Of a stretch of DNA of 64,000 nt, positions 25,456 to 38,067 are shown one piece after another; within the stretch, counting starts at the first letter, position 1, and each line of letters begins with the position of its first letter. The position numbers and the translations under genes are program-made. The notes under the pieces are model-generated. The model was given only the letters and a program-made list of their open reading frames with translations, was not told the origin of the DNA and searched no databases. The stretch is from Sistotremastrum niveocremeum HHB9708 (lineage: Eukaryota > Basidiomycota > Agaricomycetes > Sistotremastrales > Sistotremastraceae): the NCBI GenBank assembly GCA_001630475.1, contig KV419417.1:260174-324173 (forward strand). Direction: 5' to 3'.

Positions 25456-27120
25456 ATCTGCTCGTCCTTCATAATAGTGATAGTGAATCACCACCACCTT
25501 TGCCATCCAATGCTATCGCCAGCCATCCACTATGACCATGTCCACATCCACGTCCATAGCACACCGCGATCACCATCCTCGACTTTCAGACCCTCGATCG
25601 CGCTCATCGTCGTAGGATTAATGGCATCGCCATGTCATCTGCTCATGTGCCTTGCCTAAGTTTTTCCTAACTTTTGTTCTGGTCTCCAAACCCTCTTTGC
25701 TCTTCCCTATGTCGATTTATCTCATGTTCGCGTGGCCTGCTTGTCTTGTCTTGTTGTATGTCACACCCTTTACTCCCCTTTGCCTTTCACTTGCAACGCC
25801 ACCACCATTACCGATAAAATTTTCCGCTCTATGCCGCTTACGTAATATCACATTGACCGACGCTTTAACCCTTTCTCCTTCTCTTGTGGGCTCATCTTCT
25901 CTGCGAAACCCGACCTCACTACTGTTACACGTTCTCTGTTGGCCATCTTCACATGATCCTTTTCCGCCTTTGTGTTTGGAAAATTCAATATCATGTTCTG
26001 CTGTAACCACATCGTTGTACTACTCGTCTCACTATATTATACATTGCTTTAAACAGGAATAAACGGCTTGTGTATTACAAGCCCCATGGCTGCTAGGTAA
26101 CGGTTGTTGACATTGGGGATATCCCCCCCTTTCCCCAACTGCTGTTCCTAGGCGGCACGCACACTGGAGCTTCTGCTCGAGTGACGCGGAACCCGCTGTT
26201 CGCTTGTCGGACCAAAAGCGGTCTACCTACCTACCTACCTACCTACCCAGGCGAGCCAGCACAGGATATTATTTCAAAAGCGCAGTCCGGAGTTGCAGAG
26301 GTTCAATTCGCCAACAAAGACATGTCGCCTGAAAGCCGACCATGTTTTCATCAACGTCGTCATATGGTGATAGCGGCGATAAAGTTAGGAGCTCGAAATG
26401 AGATCAAGATCAAGAAGAAGGGTTAGTCAGAAGACTCGTTGAATTCCGAGACCTTGAGCAGGACCATCGTTGTCTGTCGTGTTGGCCAGATACCCTCTAG
26501 CGAGGAGGCAGGAAAAAAGCTCAGGCTCGCTCGGGATTTGCCGAACTCATGGAATATCCAGATGGAGCACCGTCGCAGCAATGATCAATGAACAGTCTCG
26601 CTCGGGTTTACAGTAATCTGACTCGTCGCGGGAGGCTCGAGGCATTTATGTGTAACGTGTAGTCTGACAGCTCGGTCAAGGTGACGAAATTCATACAGAG
26701 TTTCCAAACTGACGCTGATTGGATTTTTTTACAAACCAACGCTTTAGGTATAGATTTGCGCGTAGATCTTTGGCACGAGGGCGCCATGCACCGTGGCCGG
26801 ACAGCGGGGGAGTCTCGCCATGACCGTGGACTTCTTTTCTCGTTTCGCGGGAGTGGCTTCGATGTCAATTTCAAGAATTTTTCGGAATATGCCTCTTCTT
26901 AACATCCGCTTCTTGTCAAAAATGGGCTTATCAGCACGAGCTATCATGTCATCTGGTGATATAAAGACGACAATGGGCGTTCGTGGAAGTGCCCCCGCTT
27001 TGACTTTGGCTCCATCGCTCGTATTGCAAGGATTCAGACTCGTATTTCCTTCCTCATCCTGTCTTCCTGTCAGGACAACTTGAGCGCGGCCTGGATTGAA
27101 TCGGACTGATAACTCGAGTT
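25456..27120. other. Intergenic, pyrimidine-rich part and spacer
   Basis: Roughly 25500-26060 is strongly C/T-rich on the plus strand and gives spurious frames on both strands. A CTAC microsatellite follows. No domain or exon chain was found. The last part is the promoter of permease A. Confidence 0.4.
26223..26246 (+). repeat. (CTAC)6 microsatellite
   Basis: Six perfect CTAC units in tandem. Confidence 0.9.
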
Positions 27121-29656
27121 ATGGCTTCGCACGAGAAAAATGCAGTCTTCAACGACATCGATTCGGTTGATGCACACGACGACGAGGTTCTTCACAAGCT
27201 CGGTCTTCAAAGAGAGCTGAGAAAAGAGTTCACAAAGCTGTCAACGCTCGGATTTGCACTGGGTGTCCTTGGGTAGGCTATACCCGCTTTTCATGCGCTC
27301 ATTCAATGCCCCTAAAACTGCTTGTCGTGCTATCCATAGGTGCTCTGCCAGCGTCGCCTCGACCTTCAACACCCCTATTCTTCTGGGTGGCCCAGGCAGC
27401 GCCATATATTCATGGATCCTGGGTTCCTTTGGATGTTTGGCCATAGCGTCCTCGGTTGCCGGTCAGACTACACCGATTTTTGATGACCATACTCAGCGCT
27501 AATTCTTATCACACTGTAGAATTAATCTCCGCATACCCTACTGTAACGGTACCTGACTCTGGCACCGTCAGAATACTGATGTCCCGGTACAGGCTGGAGG
27601 CATCTATACTACAACTGCGTTTGTCGTTCCTCCTCGTTACAGAGCTAGTGTGAGCTTTGTGGCAGCATGGTATATTTTTATTCCCACAGTTACACCACTG
27701 TTATTGAAAGAGCGTCTTATCAAGGATTACTGTTGTGGGACAACTGGCTGCTCCTGCGGGTGTTAATTTCGCCTTATCACAAATGATCTTCGCAGCGGTG
27801 ACCATTGCGACGGATGGGTCTTTCGTTGCGTCCACGGGACAAATCCTAGGCCTCTACGTCGGTTTAAATGTCGCAACGGGCTTGATTAATTCTCTTCCGA
27901 CCAAGGCACTGCATCGATTGTCGATGTCCTACGGTTTGTCCGCCAATACCCCGAAGGAGCAATTGCTCATATTTCATTCAGTCTTCATTAATATCTTCAC
28001 TACTCTCGCGTGTATTATCGCTATTCCGGCTGCTGGAGCTGGGAATCTAGCACCGTCAAACTTCGTTTGGGGTCATGTAAGTGGTTTCTCCGGCTCTCAG
28101 TATATTGACTGACTTTCTCAGCTCGTTGATACATCTGGATGGAACAACCGGGGCTTCGCGCTCCTCTTGGGCCTCTTTTGTGTTCAATGGGTCATGGTAC
28201 GTTGTTTCAGGATTCTTTTACGACGAGAAGACTCACTATCGACAGACAGATTACGATGCAGCAGCGCGTGGGTCTTTCATTTCCAAAATGATTAATGGGC
28301 GAGAGAATTAATAAGTCGCTCTCTTAAGACTTATCGGAAGAAGTGAAGAACGCAGCTATCACGGCACCTGTATCGATCGTTTCCGGAGTTACTATCACAG
28401 CTGTGATGGGGTTCTTCCTTAATATTTCGCTCTGCTATGGGATTCGCGACCTCTCGGCCCTTCCCGGTCCCACAGGCCTTGTGTTTGCCCAGGTGCGTCT
28501 TCTATCGAAGCCACGATCTTGTTGAAATTAATTCATCCTATCGTTCTTTCAGATTCTGTGGGATAACCTTGGAAAAAGAGGTGCCTTGGCATTATGGTCT
28601 TTTGTGATTTTATTGCAAGCAGTCACTGGCGTTGCTTGTCAATTGTCTTGTATCAGAAGTATGGACACAACAATATCTCTCTTTTTAGCATGCTAACACA
28701 GCTCCCAGGCATTTACGCGATCTCCCGAGATGTAGGCTTATTTTGCGTGAATATTCTTCCGAGCGGAAGCTAATCCCCATGACGTCACGCTACAGAATGC
28801 GCTTCCAGATCGGAAGCTTTTGTCGAAAGTCTGGCCGAGGACAAAGACGCCTGTTATTGCTGCCGTCTTTGTCGTCGTCATCGCCGTCGTGTTCGGTTTA
28901 CTCTTTCTCGCGTCTATCGTTGCTGTATGTGCTGTTTTTTCGATATGCGTTTCATTCTTCTGAATATATGTTACTGCAGATCAATGCCGTATTCAGGTGA
29001 GATGGGACTTCGAAGGAACTGATTGACGTTTATCTCATGCGATACTCTAGCATCACTGCCGTTGCCTTGGACCTCTCATATATGGTACGATTTGTCTACG
29101 ACCTATGCCGATGGCCTCCCTCGTTCCTGACATTGACCAATAGATTCCCGTTAGCGCAAAGTTATGGATCTGGCTGACAAAATCCGAAGAGGTTAAATTT
29201 CGTCCGGGGCCGTTCAACATGGGCACGTTCGGGTATTTTGTCAATCTTTACGCGTTCGTCTGGTTGGTATCATTTCTGTACAAACTCGGAACCCGGCTGA
29301 TATACTCTGGCGTAGGACTCTTCTCGAGACTGGGTACAATCAACTGGAATTTAACTTGCTTGGGGATCCTGACGTCTGTGTTTAGGGTTCTTATCATGCC
29401 TCAAGTCCGACCGGTTAACGGTACAACTATGAATTACACGGGACCTATAGTTGGCGGCGTTTGTGGCATATCTTGGCTTTGGTACATGCTATATTGGGTG
29501 AGTCTTTCTTATATTTTCTGGGACAAAGTGGCTGACGCGAATCAGCATCGAAATTATGCAGGGCCGGGAGGTCATAACAAACTCTGGGATGATCAGTCTT
29601 CGGAAGTACATCCAGAATCAACAGGGAGTGTCGAAGAGAAAAGAGAAAAGGCTTAG
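27121..29656 (+). CDS. APC-superfamily amino acid/choline-type permease, copy A
   Basis: An integral membrane transporter, expected to import amino acids, GABA, polyamines or choline; the exact substrate cannot be read from the sequence. Eighteen exons join in frame to 535 residues (first exon 27121-27272, second 27340-27461, last 29546-29656; introns 47-70 nt). Family features: a soluble N-terminus with ELRKEFTKLSTLGFALGVLG leading into TM1, ASTFNTPILLGGPGSAIYSW, the SAYPTAGGIYTTTAFVVPPR loop, NFALSQMIFAAVTIATDG, SLCYGIRDLSALPGPTG, ILWDNLGKRGALALWSF and NMGTFGYFVNLYAFVW. These give about twelve hydrophobic segments. The C-terminus is charged and cytosolic (VEEKREKA). The gene appears intact. 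A paralogue with the same exon borders lies 5.3 kb downstream in the same orientation. Confidence 0.9.
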
Positions 29657-30197
29657 CTTGATCGCCTTCAAGTTGTTCCCTGCGTCGTGGATTTTTTTTT
29701 CTCCAGAGACCGAAATCTGTGCCAAACGCTGTGATTGCCTGCTTACCCTTCCTTTTCTTGTTTCGTGTTTTATTTGTCATGCAAACTCCCACAGATACCA
29801 GTCCACGTAGTTGTATTTGCGAAGGCCGTATCAGGGTGGTGTTGTCCAGCTAAGATGATTGAGAAATATTTAAAATATTTAATAAGCGCCAATTGAGCCA
29901 CGTGGCGGTGCCTGGGCCGGCGCTTGAGAACATTCATGATCGACTCGATCCGCCAACTCGATCCTCACATCCAGCAGCTTCAGATCGTCGGCCTGCAGTA
30001 TCACACTGAATCACGGCTCTTACTTCGTCACCTCGGCCTCGGACATTCCTGGCCGACATCCCAATTCGGATATTTTCAGGCAACAAAAATTCTCCTTTCA
30101 GACTTTCATGTTGAACGTTGTCGATGTTGCCCTCTGAGATGTTCGGGCATCCATTCCTCTGCCCGAGCATCTTACTTAGTTGCGATGAGCACGACAT
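29657..30197. other. Intergenic between permease A and MFS gene
   Basis: Holds the 3' end of permease A and the promoter of the MFS gene. A 121-codon minus-strand frame overlapping 29934-30299 has no motif and runs antisense through the MFS leader, so it was not called. Confidence 0.4.
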
Positions 30198-30205
30198 TAT
30201 AAAAG
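30198..30205 (+). promoter_or_regulatory. TATA box of the MFS gene
   Basis: TATAAAAG lies 74-81 bases before the MFS start codon at 30279, an exact consensus. Confidence 0.6.
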
Positions 30206-30278
30206 CTCCTGCTTCAGAGCATACTATGGACCGCGCTGAGCCGCCACCTGAGACACATTCCTTTCCGTACGGAATCAA

Positions 30279-32480
30279 ATGACGACTTCTCCCTCCCAAA
30301 CAAGACTGAAAGACACAATTGTTTGCGAAGCTTCTAATGATGCACCTCCAATCAATCCATACACGGGATGGAACTTCAGACTACGCCTGATGGCTGCTTT
30401 AGCTATCCCAATCTTCTTAGAAACCCTCGATTACACCGTAGTTGCCACTGCGCAGCCTCATATTGCAGTACGTTTCTCTCATATACTCTTAATCCATCGT
30501 GTCGCTGATGATGAACGTATGTAGTCCACTTTCAATCGACTTGACCTGCAAAGGTAAAGTGGTTATGGCCACGCACGAGATCACCCTGACGTGATATCTG
30601 TAGTTGGATAGGCACATCTTATCTCCTTACCGCCACTGTCTTCCTTCCACTGTTTGCTTCGGTCTCCAATGCTTTCGGACGACATGCGGCAATCCAGATA
30701 TCCCTAGTCTTCTTCGTAATCGGAAGTGCCCTGAGCACCGGAGCGGCCAGCATGGTAATGATGCTGGTAGGAAGAGGCGTAGCAGGCATTGGTGCGGGAG
30801 GGCTCGTTGCCGTAAGCTTTACAGCCTGACAAATCACCCCATATCTTACGATTTCCCAGGTCATTAGAATTATCATGGCAGACGCACGGTCACTGGACGA
30901 GAACAACTTCCAAAGCGTCATGTTCATCATACTGTATGCCGCTGGATTTACTCTGGGGCCGTTGATAGGCGGTGCTTTGATAGGTGTCTCCTACCGATGG
31001 GTATTCGCTCTCAAGTCGGTGGCTTTCACATATCCCTCCTTCGGTTCTGACTCTATTCATCAGCCTTCCTTGCGCGATCATTTGCATGTTCCTTGTCTAT
31101 GTCTTACTCGGAAAGAGACTCAAGGGTCCGCAAAACGGAGCCATCAGTGAAAGACTGGGGATACCTGAACGCGAATTCTCCCTCAGCGAAAAGTTACTAT
31201 CAATCGACTTCTTCGGTGCTTTCCTTTTCGTTTCTGGGGTGATTCTCTTCCTTCTGGCTCTTACATGGGGCCCTGACATCAAGTGGAATGCATTGCGGGT
31301 CATTCTGTGCTTTACTCTGGGTGGCACACTCGTCATCGCGAGTTTGGTCTGGGAATGGTGTTTAGACCGATACGGTTCGGGGAAAGGAACTACTTCTACA
31401 CCTCTCGTGGGTCGTATCATACCGATGCTACCAATACCGGTCTTCCAGCGTGTGGATGTAGTGGTCTGTCAATTTGCGGGATTTGTTGGCGGAATGGTCT
31501 TGTTTGTCTGCTTTTATTTCGTGGCCATCTTTTTCACCGTAAGTCGTGTTCCAATCGATAGATATTACACCCAACCTGAATCATCCCAAATTCAGATTGT
31601 TTCGGGAGACTCCGCCAGAAAGGCTGGAGTCGATCTTCTGTGGTTTTCGCCTGGCATAGTACGTACTTTCTCATCATACTACGATGCATTGTTGGCTGAT
31701 TTCGTCAGGGAACGGGCGTCTGCATTGCGACGACTCTCATCTCGAAGCTCCGCCAACCCAAGTTGCCCATCATGCTGGGAGGCGTCGTTCTTCCCGTGGC
31801 TCTTGGTCTGATCTCAATGGCAATCAACTCGAATAAGCCCGTTCAAATAAAGGGGTACGTTTTCTATTTCCTCCTTCGAGAGGATCGTGACTAAGGCTTT
31901 CGTCAGCTTCATGCTGCTGGCTGGAGTTGGCGTCGGATTAACGTTCGGACCTCTCAGTATTCAAGCCCGGTTCAAACAACCAGAGAGTCGAATAGCAATC
32001 GTAGAGGCTCTGATCACATTCGTGCGTATGCTTCTTCACTCTGGCATCCCTCGCGACCAACCTGTCTAGCAACAGTTCACGAACTTGGGTGGCACCATTA
32101 GTCTCGCCTTATGCGCTACAGTGATGAATACCAGGGTTAACCGATATTTATCGGACCTTGTTTCGGCAGGGACAGTCAGTACGGTGGACGCCAAAGCCTT
32201 GTCTCAGCTCTCGAGTGGATCCATCGCATCTATTCAAGCTATCAATGCCCTTCCACCCGACGTCGCAGCGCAAGTTAGGGAGGCTTTTCGACAGGGTACC
32301 CGATGGGCATTTATTTCTTTGGTACCATGGGCGGCGACAGCGTTCGTGGCGTCACTGTTTTTGTCTGAGCTCGAAGAGTCGGATTTTAGTCCGAAAACAG
32401 AGACTCCGGAGCTGGAGGCGGCGGCGAGCGAATCCAAACTGGTAGAGACCCCAAATGAGAAGAAAGATTTGGAGGTTTAA
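30279..32480 (+). CDS. MFS transporter, DHA2-like (drug/toxin efflux)
   Basis: A proton-driven exporter of the plasma membrane. Exons can be followed from 30279-30467, 30525-30553, 30604-30811, 30860-31014, 31064-31538 and 31596-31658 through three more to the stop at 32480, giving a protein of roughly 560-570 residues. Motif C-like and motif A-like regions are seen: FLETLDYTVVATAQPHIA in TM1, SNAFGRHAAIQISL after TM2, LVGRGVAGIGAGGL in TM4 and GFTLGPLIGGALIGVSYRWVF in TM5 (named here by GFTLGPLIGG and YRWVFAL). The length and LDYTVV start point to the 14-TM DHA2 branch. The C-terminal tail is acidic and cytosolic (ETPELEAAAS). Substrate unknown. It converges on the F-box-like gene with under 100 bp between the stops and lies between two permeases. 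Confidence 0.88.
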
Positions 32481-32577
32481 TTGTAAATAACTGCTTTGTG
32501 TGAACAAATGTCCGTTAGTCAATAGAGCTACAGTGAAAGAAGTTGGAGCTCGTCCAAATTCCTCCCCTTCCACATGA

Positions 32578-33570
32578 TCACAGTGGATATTTTCCAGATC
32601 TTCGCGCCATTTCCTCTTCCACTGCCAGCCAAATAGGGTTCCGGGCACTCGGACACGGTTCGTAAATCCAATCTTCCAGGCACGCACTGTCGCATCCATC
32701 TCCCTTTGAGAATACATCCCATATTCGGTCCCGAACAGGTCTTGAAAGCCCCGGCGAAGGACTCGCCTCAACCCAGCCCAAGACAAGGTACTGTAGACTT
32801 GGGGATGCTTTGATTATATCATCCTTGAGCCGTGCAATGACAGACTCGCTGACAGACCCGGGTTCATGAAATCGTAAAGCGAGATGGGTCAATTTGGACA
32901 TTCTGTGAAAAGGCCAGGAAGGATTGGCACGGCGCGACAACACGGAACGATCGCCATCCGCAAAGATAACCTGAAGATGAGTGCAATTCCGGAAGATAGA
33001 ATTAGCATCCCAATGGATGTCGATTTGGCGAAGAACGAATGCGCAGGCATCAAATATAACAATATGCCTGGGGGCTGCTCTGGACTTACAGGCCCAAATT
33101 GCGGTTTCGCGGAGGAAAGACAATGGATTCATCCTGCCATCTGGGGTGACTCTTTCCGTATTCCAAATTCCGAAGTTTCGGAGGTTGACGCATTTGTCAA
33201 GAAGACCAGCGTCGAAAAACGGAAATCCTTCGGCGACCAATATAAGGTCCGTGATGTAGCGAAAGCCTTGTGGATCCGCCTCTGAGGTAAAGTCCCATAG
33301 TTGAGTTGGCGTAAGGGAGTATATTTCTGGAAACTGGTAAAGCACCGGGCGCACCCATTCCCGAAAGGCTCGAGAGACTCGCATCAATCTCGTCGTAGTT
33401 AGAATTTCGTGCTGGGCAGCTTCCACAACTACAAGCCTCTGAATCTCTAGAGGAAATCTCCGAAACTGAGGAAATGTGGAGAAACTGGAATATTTTTGGT
33501 CGGTCTGTGGGTCGGCGTCATCTGAGGCGACCTTGACCTTGCGTCTTTTCGTTTTCTTTGACATGGCCAC
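32578..33570 (-). CDS. F-box-like protein
   Basis: A single-exon frame of 330 residues. After a basic N-terminus (KKTKRRKVKV, likely nuclear) comes RRFPLEIQRLVVVEAAQHE and TTRLMRVSRAFREWVRPVLY. This has the layout of the degenerate F-box domains common in mushroom-forming fungi, in which the usual LPxE is FPLE and the second helix carries V-S-R/K-x-F/W. The rest has irregular leucine-rich segments (LTHLALRFHEPGS, LQYLVLGWVEASP), as in the leucine-rich parts of such proteins. The expected role is substrate recruitment to an SCF ubiquitin ligase through Skp1. Two in-frame ATGs lie within the first three codons. No close neighbour suggests a target. Confidence 0.75.
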   Translation of the reverse strand: MAMSKKTKRRKVKVASDDADPQTDQKYSSFSTFPQFRRFPLEIQRLVVVEAAQHEILTTTRLMRVSRAFREWVRPVLYQFPEIYSLTPTQLWDFTSEADPQGFRYITDLILVAEGFPFFDAGLLDKCVNLRNFGIWNTERVTPDGRMNPLSFLRETAIWACKSRAAPRHIVIFDACAFVLRQIDIHWDANSIFRNCTHLQVIFADGDRSVLSRRANPSWPFHRMSKLTHLALRFHEPGSVSESVIARLKDDIIKASPSLQYLVLGWVEASPSPGLSRPVRDRIWDVFSKGDGCDSACLEDWIYEPCPSARNPIWLAVEEEMARRSGKYPL

Positions 33571-34940
33571 AGTGTGTCAATTGATCGGAGCAGCGCAACG
33601 ACTGCGAGGAAATATCACTAGGTAGAAATGCTACAAGTGGAGATATAATCAACTAGATGAGTTTAGCGGTCGTTTAATCAGCTTGTTGCCTACTAGTACC
33701 TAGTCCGATTTGACCGAATTTTGGCCACGGTATAGTGGGGACTGGCAGGCCCGGTTCCGATTCCGTGACGCTTATGTCAGCGCTTTTGGTGTCGCGTCGC
33801 GGCAACTCTGGGTCAGATTGCATATGCCACCCATTGTAGCATGTAAAATTTTTGAAAAAATCAGACTGACAGAAATGTCCCATTGAACATCTGTCAGTCA
33901 GAAATTTTGGTGCTGGACAGCGGAGGAACCAGCATAAGCGGGTCGCAGCGCGTTTGAGGGGTCATTTAGGCGCCCGTCTCCGCCTCAAAAACTGCACGCA
34001 ACGCAGACTCGCGCGCACCATTTTGGGGGGCGGTCAAGGGCCAGTTCAGACCAAAATGCAACTTCGTGGCATTTGGCCTAGCCGTTTTTCTAAAAGTGGA
34101 TTATTGCGGGAGATAGAAGCGCTATCTCGGCCGGCAGACCGAATTTGGGAAATTCACTAGGCCAATCTGTTCTTCTTATGGAATTATCCTTATTGGTGCA
34201 AGAAACTGGGTAAAAGCCTGCTCCATTTTGTCCGCTTGGGATTTTGGACGCGCCCCTCTGCCAAAACCGGGTTACGTCGGAGTTCAATTTTTGACGCGTC
34301 GCTGCCAGACCCCAGGTATAGGTGCTTCAGCACAGTTTTCAACCTGCTCTACGCTGAGCACTGGCATAGGCCAGCTGTAGTCGACAAGACGTTCAAACGG
34401 TTACGGTAAGAATCAACAGAGCCTCAGAGGAGAGTTCAAATTGCTGTGATAGCGTCGGACGTTCGCACGGTCCTGTGCTCTGAATTTATAGCTCAACTCA
34501 ACCCACCTCGCTGCAATCTTTCGCTACCAAAACTCACACATCAATATTCGCTCTCTTCATGTCCAAAAAACTATCTTTGACGGAACTGGGTGGGTTTCAA
34601 AGGCAAAACGGCGCCCAGAGAGTAAGCATTTTGACGTCGATGAGAAGCGTGTTTGAGTCTGAAAATTCATAGAGCATACAGAACATACAACAAGTGGTTA
34701 GATGACTTGAACATCAGTATGATACATCCCGACATAGAGCTTGTGTGGAAATCTTGCCCCTGGAATCCACAATCTGAGGCGTGCGAGATTCGGGATGGTC
34801 GTGAGACCAGATTGGTCGATTTCGGTGAAGAAGAGGAGACGATATCATGCGGAGTATATGGATGAGAGACTGGCGTATCGTTCTCAGATAAGGTCCTCTT
34901 TGTCTGCTCAGTTTTCCCAATATCGAGGTCGAAGAAAGCC
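33571..34940. other. Intergenic, possibly old interspersed repeat
   Basis: About 1.4 kb with no supported gene. Between about 33700 and 34330 the text differs from its surroundings: alternating GC-rich and AT-rich blocks and phrases such as GGGTCGCAGCGCGTTTGAGG, of a kind I associate with repeated non-coding DNA of mushrooms. No terminal repeats or target duplication were found, so this stays a suspicion. A hairpin with a ten-base perfect stem (GACTGACAGA) lies at 33863-33898. Confidence 0.3.
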
Positions 34941-37411
34941 ATGGATGAAATTATTGAGAACGATGACAAGAGACTGGAGACTCTGGGCATACATCGAGAG
35001 GTGGATAGGCTTATGATGTCCCTGGAACTCTCTCTGAAATGGATGTTTCAGTTGCAGAAGGAGTTCACCAACTTTTCGACTATGAGCTTTGCCTTTGGAA
35101 TTATGGGGTGATCACATTTTGATGCCACTGTCAACTGCAGCTGGCTAAACTTGTGTTGCAGATGCGCCGCAACCATCGCCTCCACATTCAATAACCCCAT
35201 CTTGCTCGGCGGACCTACGACAGCCGTTTGGGCCTGGCTCCTGGGATCTGTCGGTTGCCTCTGTATCGCAGCGTCGGTGTCTGGTATGCTCTTGATCGGT
35301 TTGGCTTGGCGTATCCTAACTGTGCCACCAGAACTCGTCTCAGCGTACCCAACTGTCAGTCGTTCTGCCATGCTCCTTCTCCATTATCTCATTGAAGACC
35401 AGTCAGGCGGAATCTACACTTCCACCGCTTTTGTTGTACCAAGCCGATATCGCGCTTCCGTCACATTCATTGCAGCATGGTCTCTCTCTTTCTCTCGAGT
35501 TCTATTTACAATATCTCACCTATAGTCAGGGTCACTTTCGTCGGTCAACTAGCGACCCCTTCGTCAGTGGCATTTGCACTTGCGCAGATGATATTCGCGG
35601 CGGTGACTATTGGGACGGACGGGGCGTTTGTGGCCTCGAAAGGTCAACTTCTCGGCCTTTACGTCGGTATCAATGTAGCTCTTGGCCTGCTCAACAGTCT
35701 CCCCACTAAAGTCCTCCATCGCGTTTCAAAATACTACGGTAGGTTCCTCCTTTAGGCGATACAAAGAATCTCCTGAATCTTCAACGTTGCAGTCTGGGTG
35801 AACATGTTGACAACTTTGGTCGTGATCATTGCCATTCCGGCTGCCGGCCGGGGTAATTTGGCGTCGTCCAAATCGGTGTGGGCATCTGTGCGTGAAACCG
35901 TAGTCAAACCCTGCTACAGAATCTTATCGGCATAGGTTGACGATCGATCTGGTTGGTCTAACAATGGGTTTTCGCTTCTACTCGGCTTGCTCTGCGTGCA
36001 ATGGGTCATGGTTCGCACGGGTAGTCTTACATTTCGCTACACCATCAGCTGACTTCCCTCAGACAGATTATGACGCCGCAGCTCGTGGGTGTTAAGTGTT
36101 ATCGGAACTTGACAAAAGTCTCATCTCGCGAATTTAGACATATCCGAAGAGGTCAAGAACGCAGCCGTCGCAGCTCCTGTCGCCATCTTCACGGCTGCGG
36201 CAGTAACAGCCGTTCTAGGCTTTTTCGTGAATATCTCGTTATGCTATGGCATCCGTGATCTGTCTGCGCTGCCGGGGCCCACCGGCTTGGTTTTCTCTCA
36301 AATCCTGTGGGACAACCTGGGAAGAAGCGGCGGTCTGGTTGTGTGGTCATTCGTTATCATCGTTCAAACAATGGTGGGAGCAACTTGTCAGCTTGCTGCT
36401 GTTCGAAGTAAGTTCTGGAATAGCATACAAAAGACAAGTTCTAACTTGGAAATCTGTAGCTATCTACGCCGTGTCTCGAGATGTCAGTAGCCTCGGGACC
36501 ACCCATTCAGAAATTTTGGAATTCTGACTGCGGGACAGAATGCTCTCCCAGATAGGAAAATCTTGTCAAAGATCTGGCGGACAACCGGAACACCTGTGAA
36601 TGCTGTCATATTTCTGATTATAATCCAGACTTTATTCGGCTTGTTGTATCTGGCCTCGTTCGTGGCGGTATGTCGCGAGTATATTCCAGCTTTAGTGTTT
36701 TGCTCACGTCGTACTATCAGGTCAATGCTATTTTCAGGTGAGGGTTCTGGATGAAACAGAAGCGCTCGTTTCTCTTACACCGAACAAGTATCACCGCAGT
36801 CGCCCTCGATGTTTCATATATGGTCAGCCTTCGCTCATTTTAAATCCTACCCACTCATACGTACTCCCAACTTCAACAGATACCTGTCGCTGCTAAGCTA
36901 TGGATTTATTTCAATCCTGAGTCAGACGTCAAGTTCGAGCCGGGACCATTCTATATGGGACGATGGGGTTATTTAGTCAATTTATACGCTGTCACTTGGT
37001 AACGAGATTCTTCATCCTTGCGTATCTTTTTCTAAAATGCCTACTCAGGACGCTATTTGAGACTGGGTATCTACATAACCTGCTATCATTATCCTGATCC
37101 TTTGCCTGACCAGTGTCGCAGGATATTGGTCATGCCACAAGTCCTCCCAGTGACGGCGAACACGATGAACTATACAGGCCCAATAGTCTTCGGAGTCTGT
37201 GGCCTATCGTGGATCTGGTACAAACTCTATTGGGTAATTCGTTCTTTTCTGCTAGGCCATCGATTGCTGAACGATTGTTGTCTAGCATCGTTTCTACCAA
37301 GTTCCAGGCGGCCAAAGATTGACGGATATTTACTCAGAGAGCGCTCCAAGCCAGGACGAAAAAATAGAGACAGAAAGTAGAGATATGAAAGAGAAAAGCA
37401 GCATAGCATAG
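34941..37411 (+). CDS. APC-superfamily amino acid/choline-type permease, copy B
   Basis: A paralogue of copy A with the same exon borders: the homologous junctions (SVS-ELVSAYPT-SGGIYTST, RYRASVTFIAAW-VTFVGQL, AAH-ISEEVKNAA, TLFETG-ILVMPQVLPV) splice in the same phase. Conserved family segments are STFNNPILLGGPTTAVWAW, FALAQMIFAAVTIGTDG, SLCYGIRDLSALPGPTG and ILWDNLGRSGGLVVWSF. One extra 51-nt intron near the start (after GIHRE) is in frame and stop-free; removing it restores the REL-QKEF junction seen in copy A. The start at 34941 (MDEIIENDDKRLETLG) is the ATG that fits the copy A N-terminus best, although upstream ATGs exist. The C-terminus is polar (EKSSIA-stop). No breaks were found, so both copies are likely active, perhaps with different substrates or regulation. 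Confidence 0.87.
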
Positions 37412-38067
37412 GTAGATCCTCGAAATACTGATTTGATCCCGAACGAATAAGCTGTTTATACTTCCGCCCTGCCCTAAAGCGCTCCCGTTATCAGCCGCGC
37501 GGAGTTCGAATATTCTTTTCTTCAACAGATGTCAGGCGACGTCTTACCACATGCTCGAAGTGCTGTATACTCTATGCAATTCGTTCATCGCCGTTCAAGC
37601 CTAAGAGGGATGCAGTGCACTCTTTGGCTGAGCATCCCATATTATTGGATGGTATCAGTCACCTGGTGTACCTACAGAAATTCGTTAATACAGATTTCTT
37701 TGCTATTTCCATCTTTGTTGTTTAGTAGTATAGTGTCACTGTTAGCATCTAAAGTCTCTGTCACGAGCAACGTACTACAGCTGAATGAAAATTATCTTTG
37801 AGAATCCATCTATTGATCATCCAGATTCATCCTTCGCGTCGTTGTCTCGTTGACTGTGCATTTGTGATTTCATATGACAAGTAATAGTGGACAGTGCAGG
37901 TTTTTATTTGTTTCTGATGGCTACAAGGATGTATGGTGGTGTGACAAGCTATAGAAATGTATGATGAAATGGATCGGAACTCTACACCAAAATCACAAAC
38001 AATGATAATGGAACCCAGCGAAACACATCTAAGGAAAACATTAAAAAGACAACAGTATGATAACTTT
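37412..38067. other. Intergenic, no gene recognised
   Basis: About 650 bases between the convergent stops of permease B and the ICL-superfamily gene. AT-rich, with only short frames. Presumably 3' UTRs and spacer. Confidence 0.4.

Noticed and set aside
24900-25535. Long frames of 155-190 codons on both strands
   Set aside because: They are open only because they run through the N gap; the readable parts have no coding character.
33700-34330. A complete transposon between the F-box gene and permease B
   Set aside because: No terminal inverted repeats or target duplication could be found, so only an unexplained block is reported.
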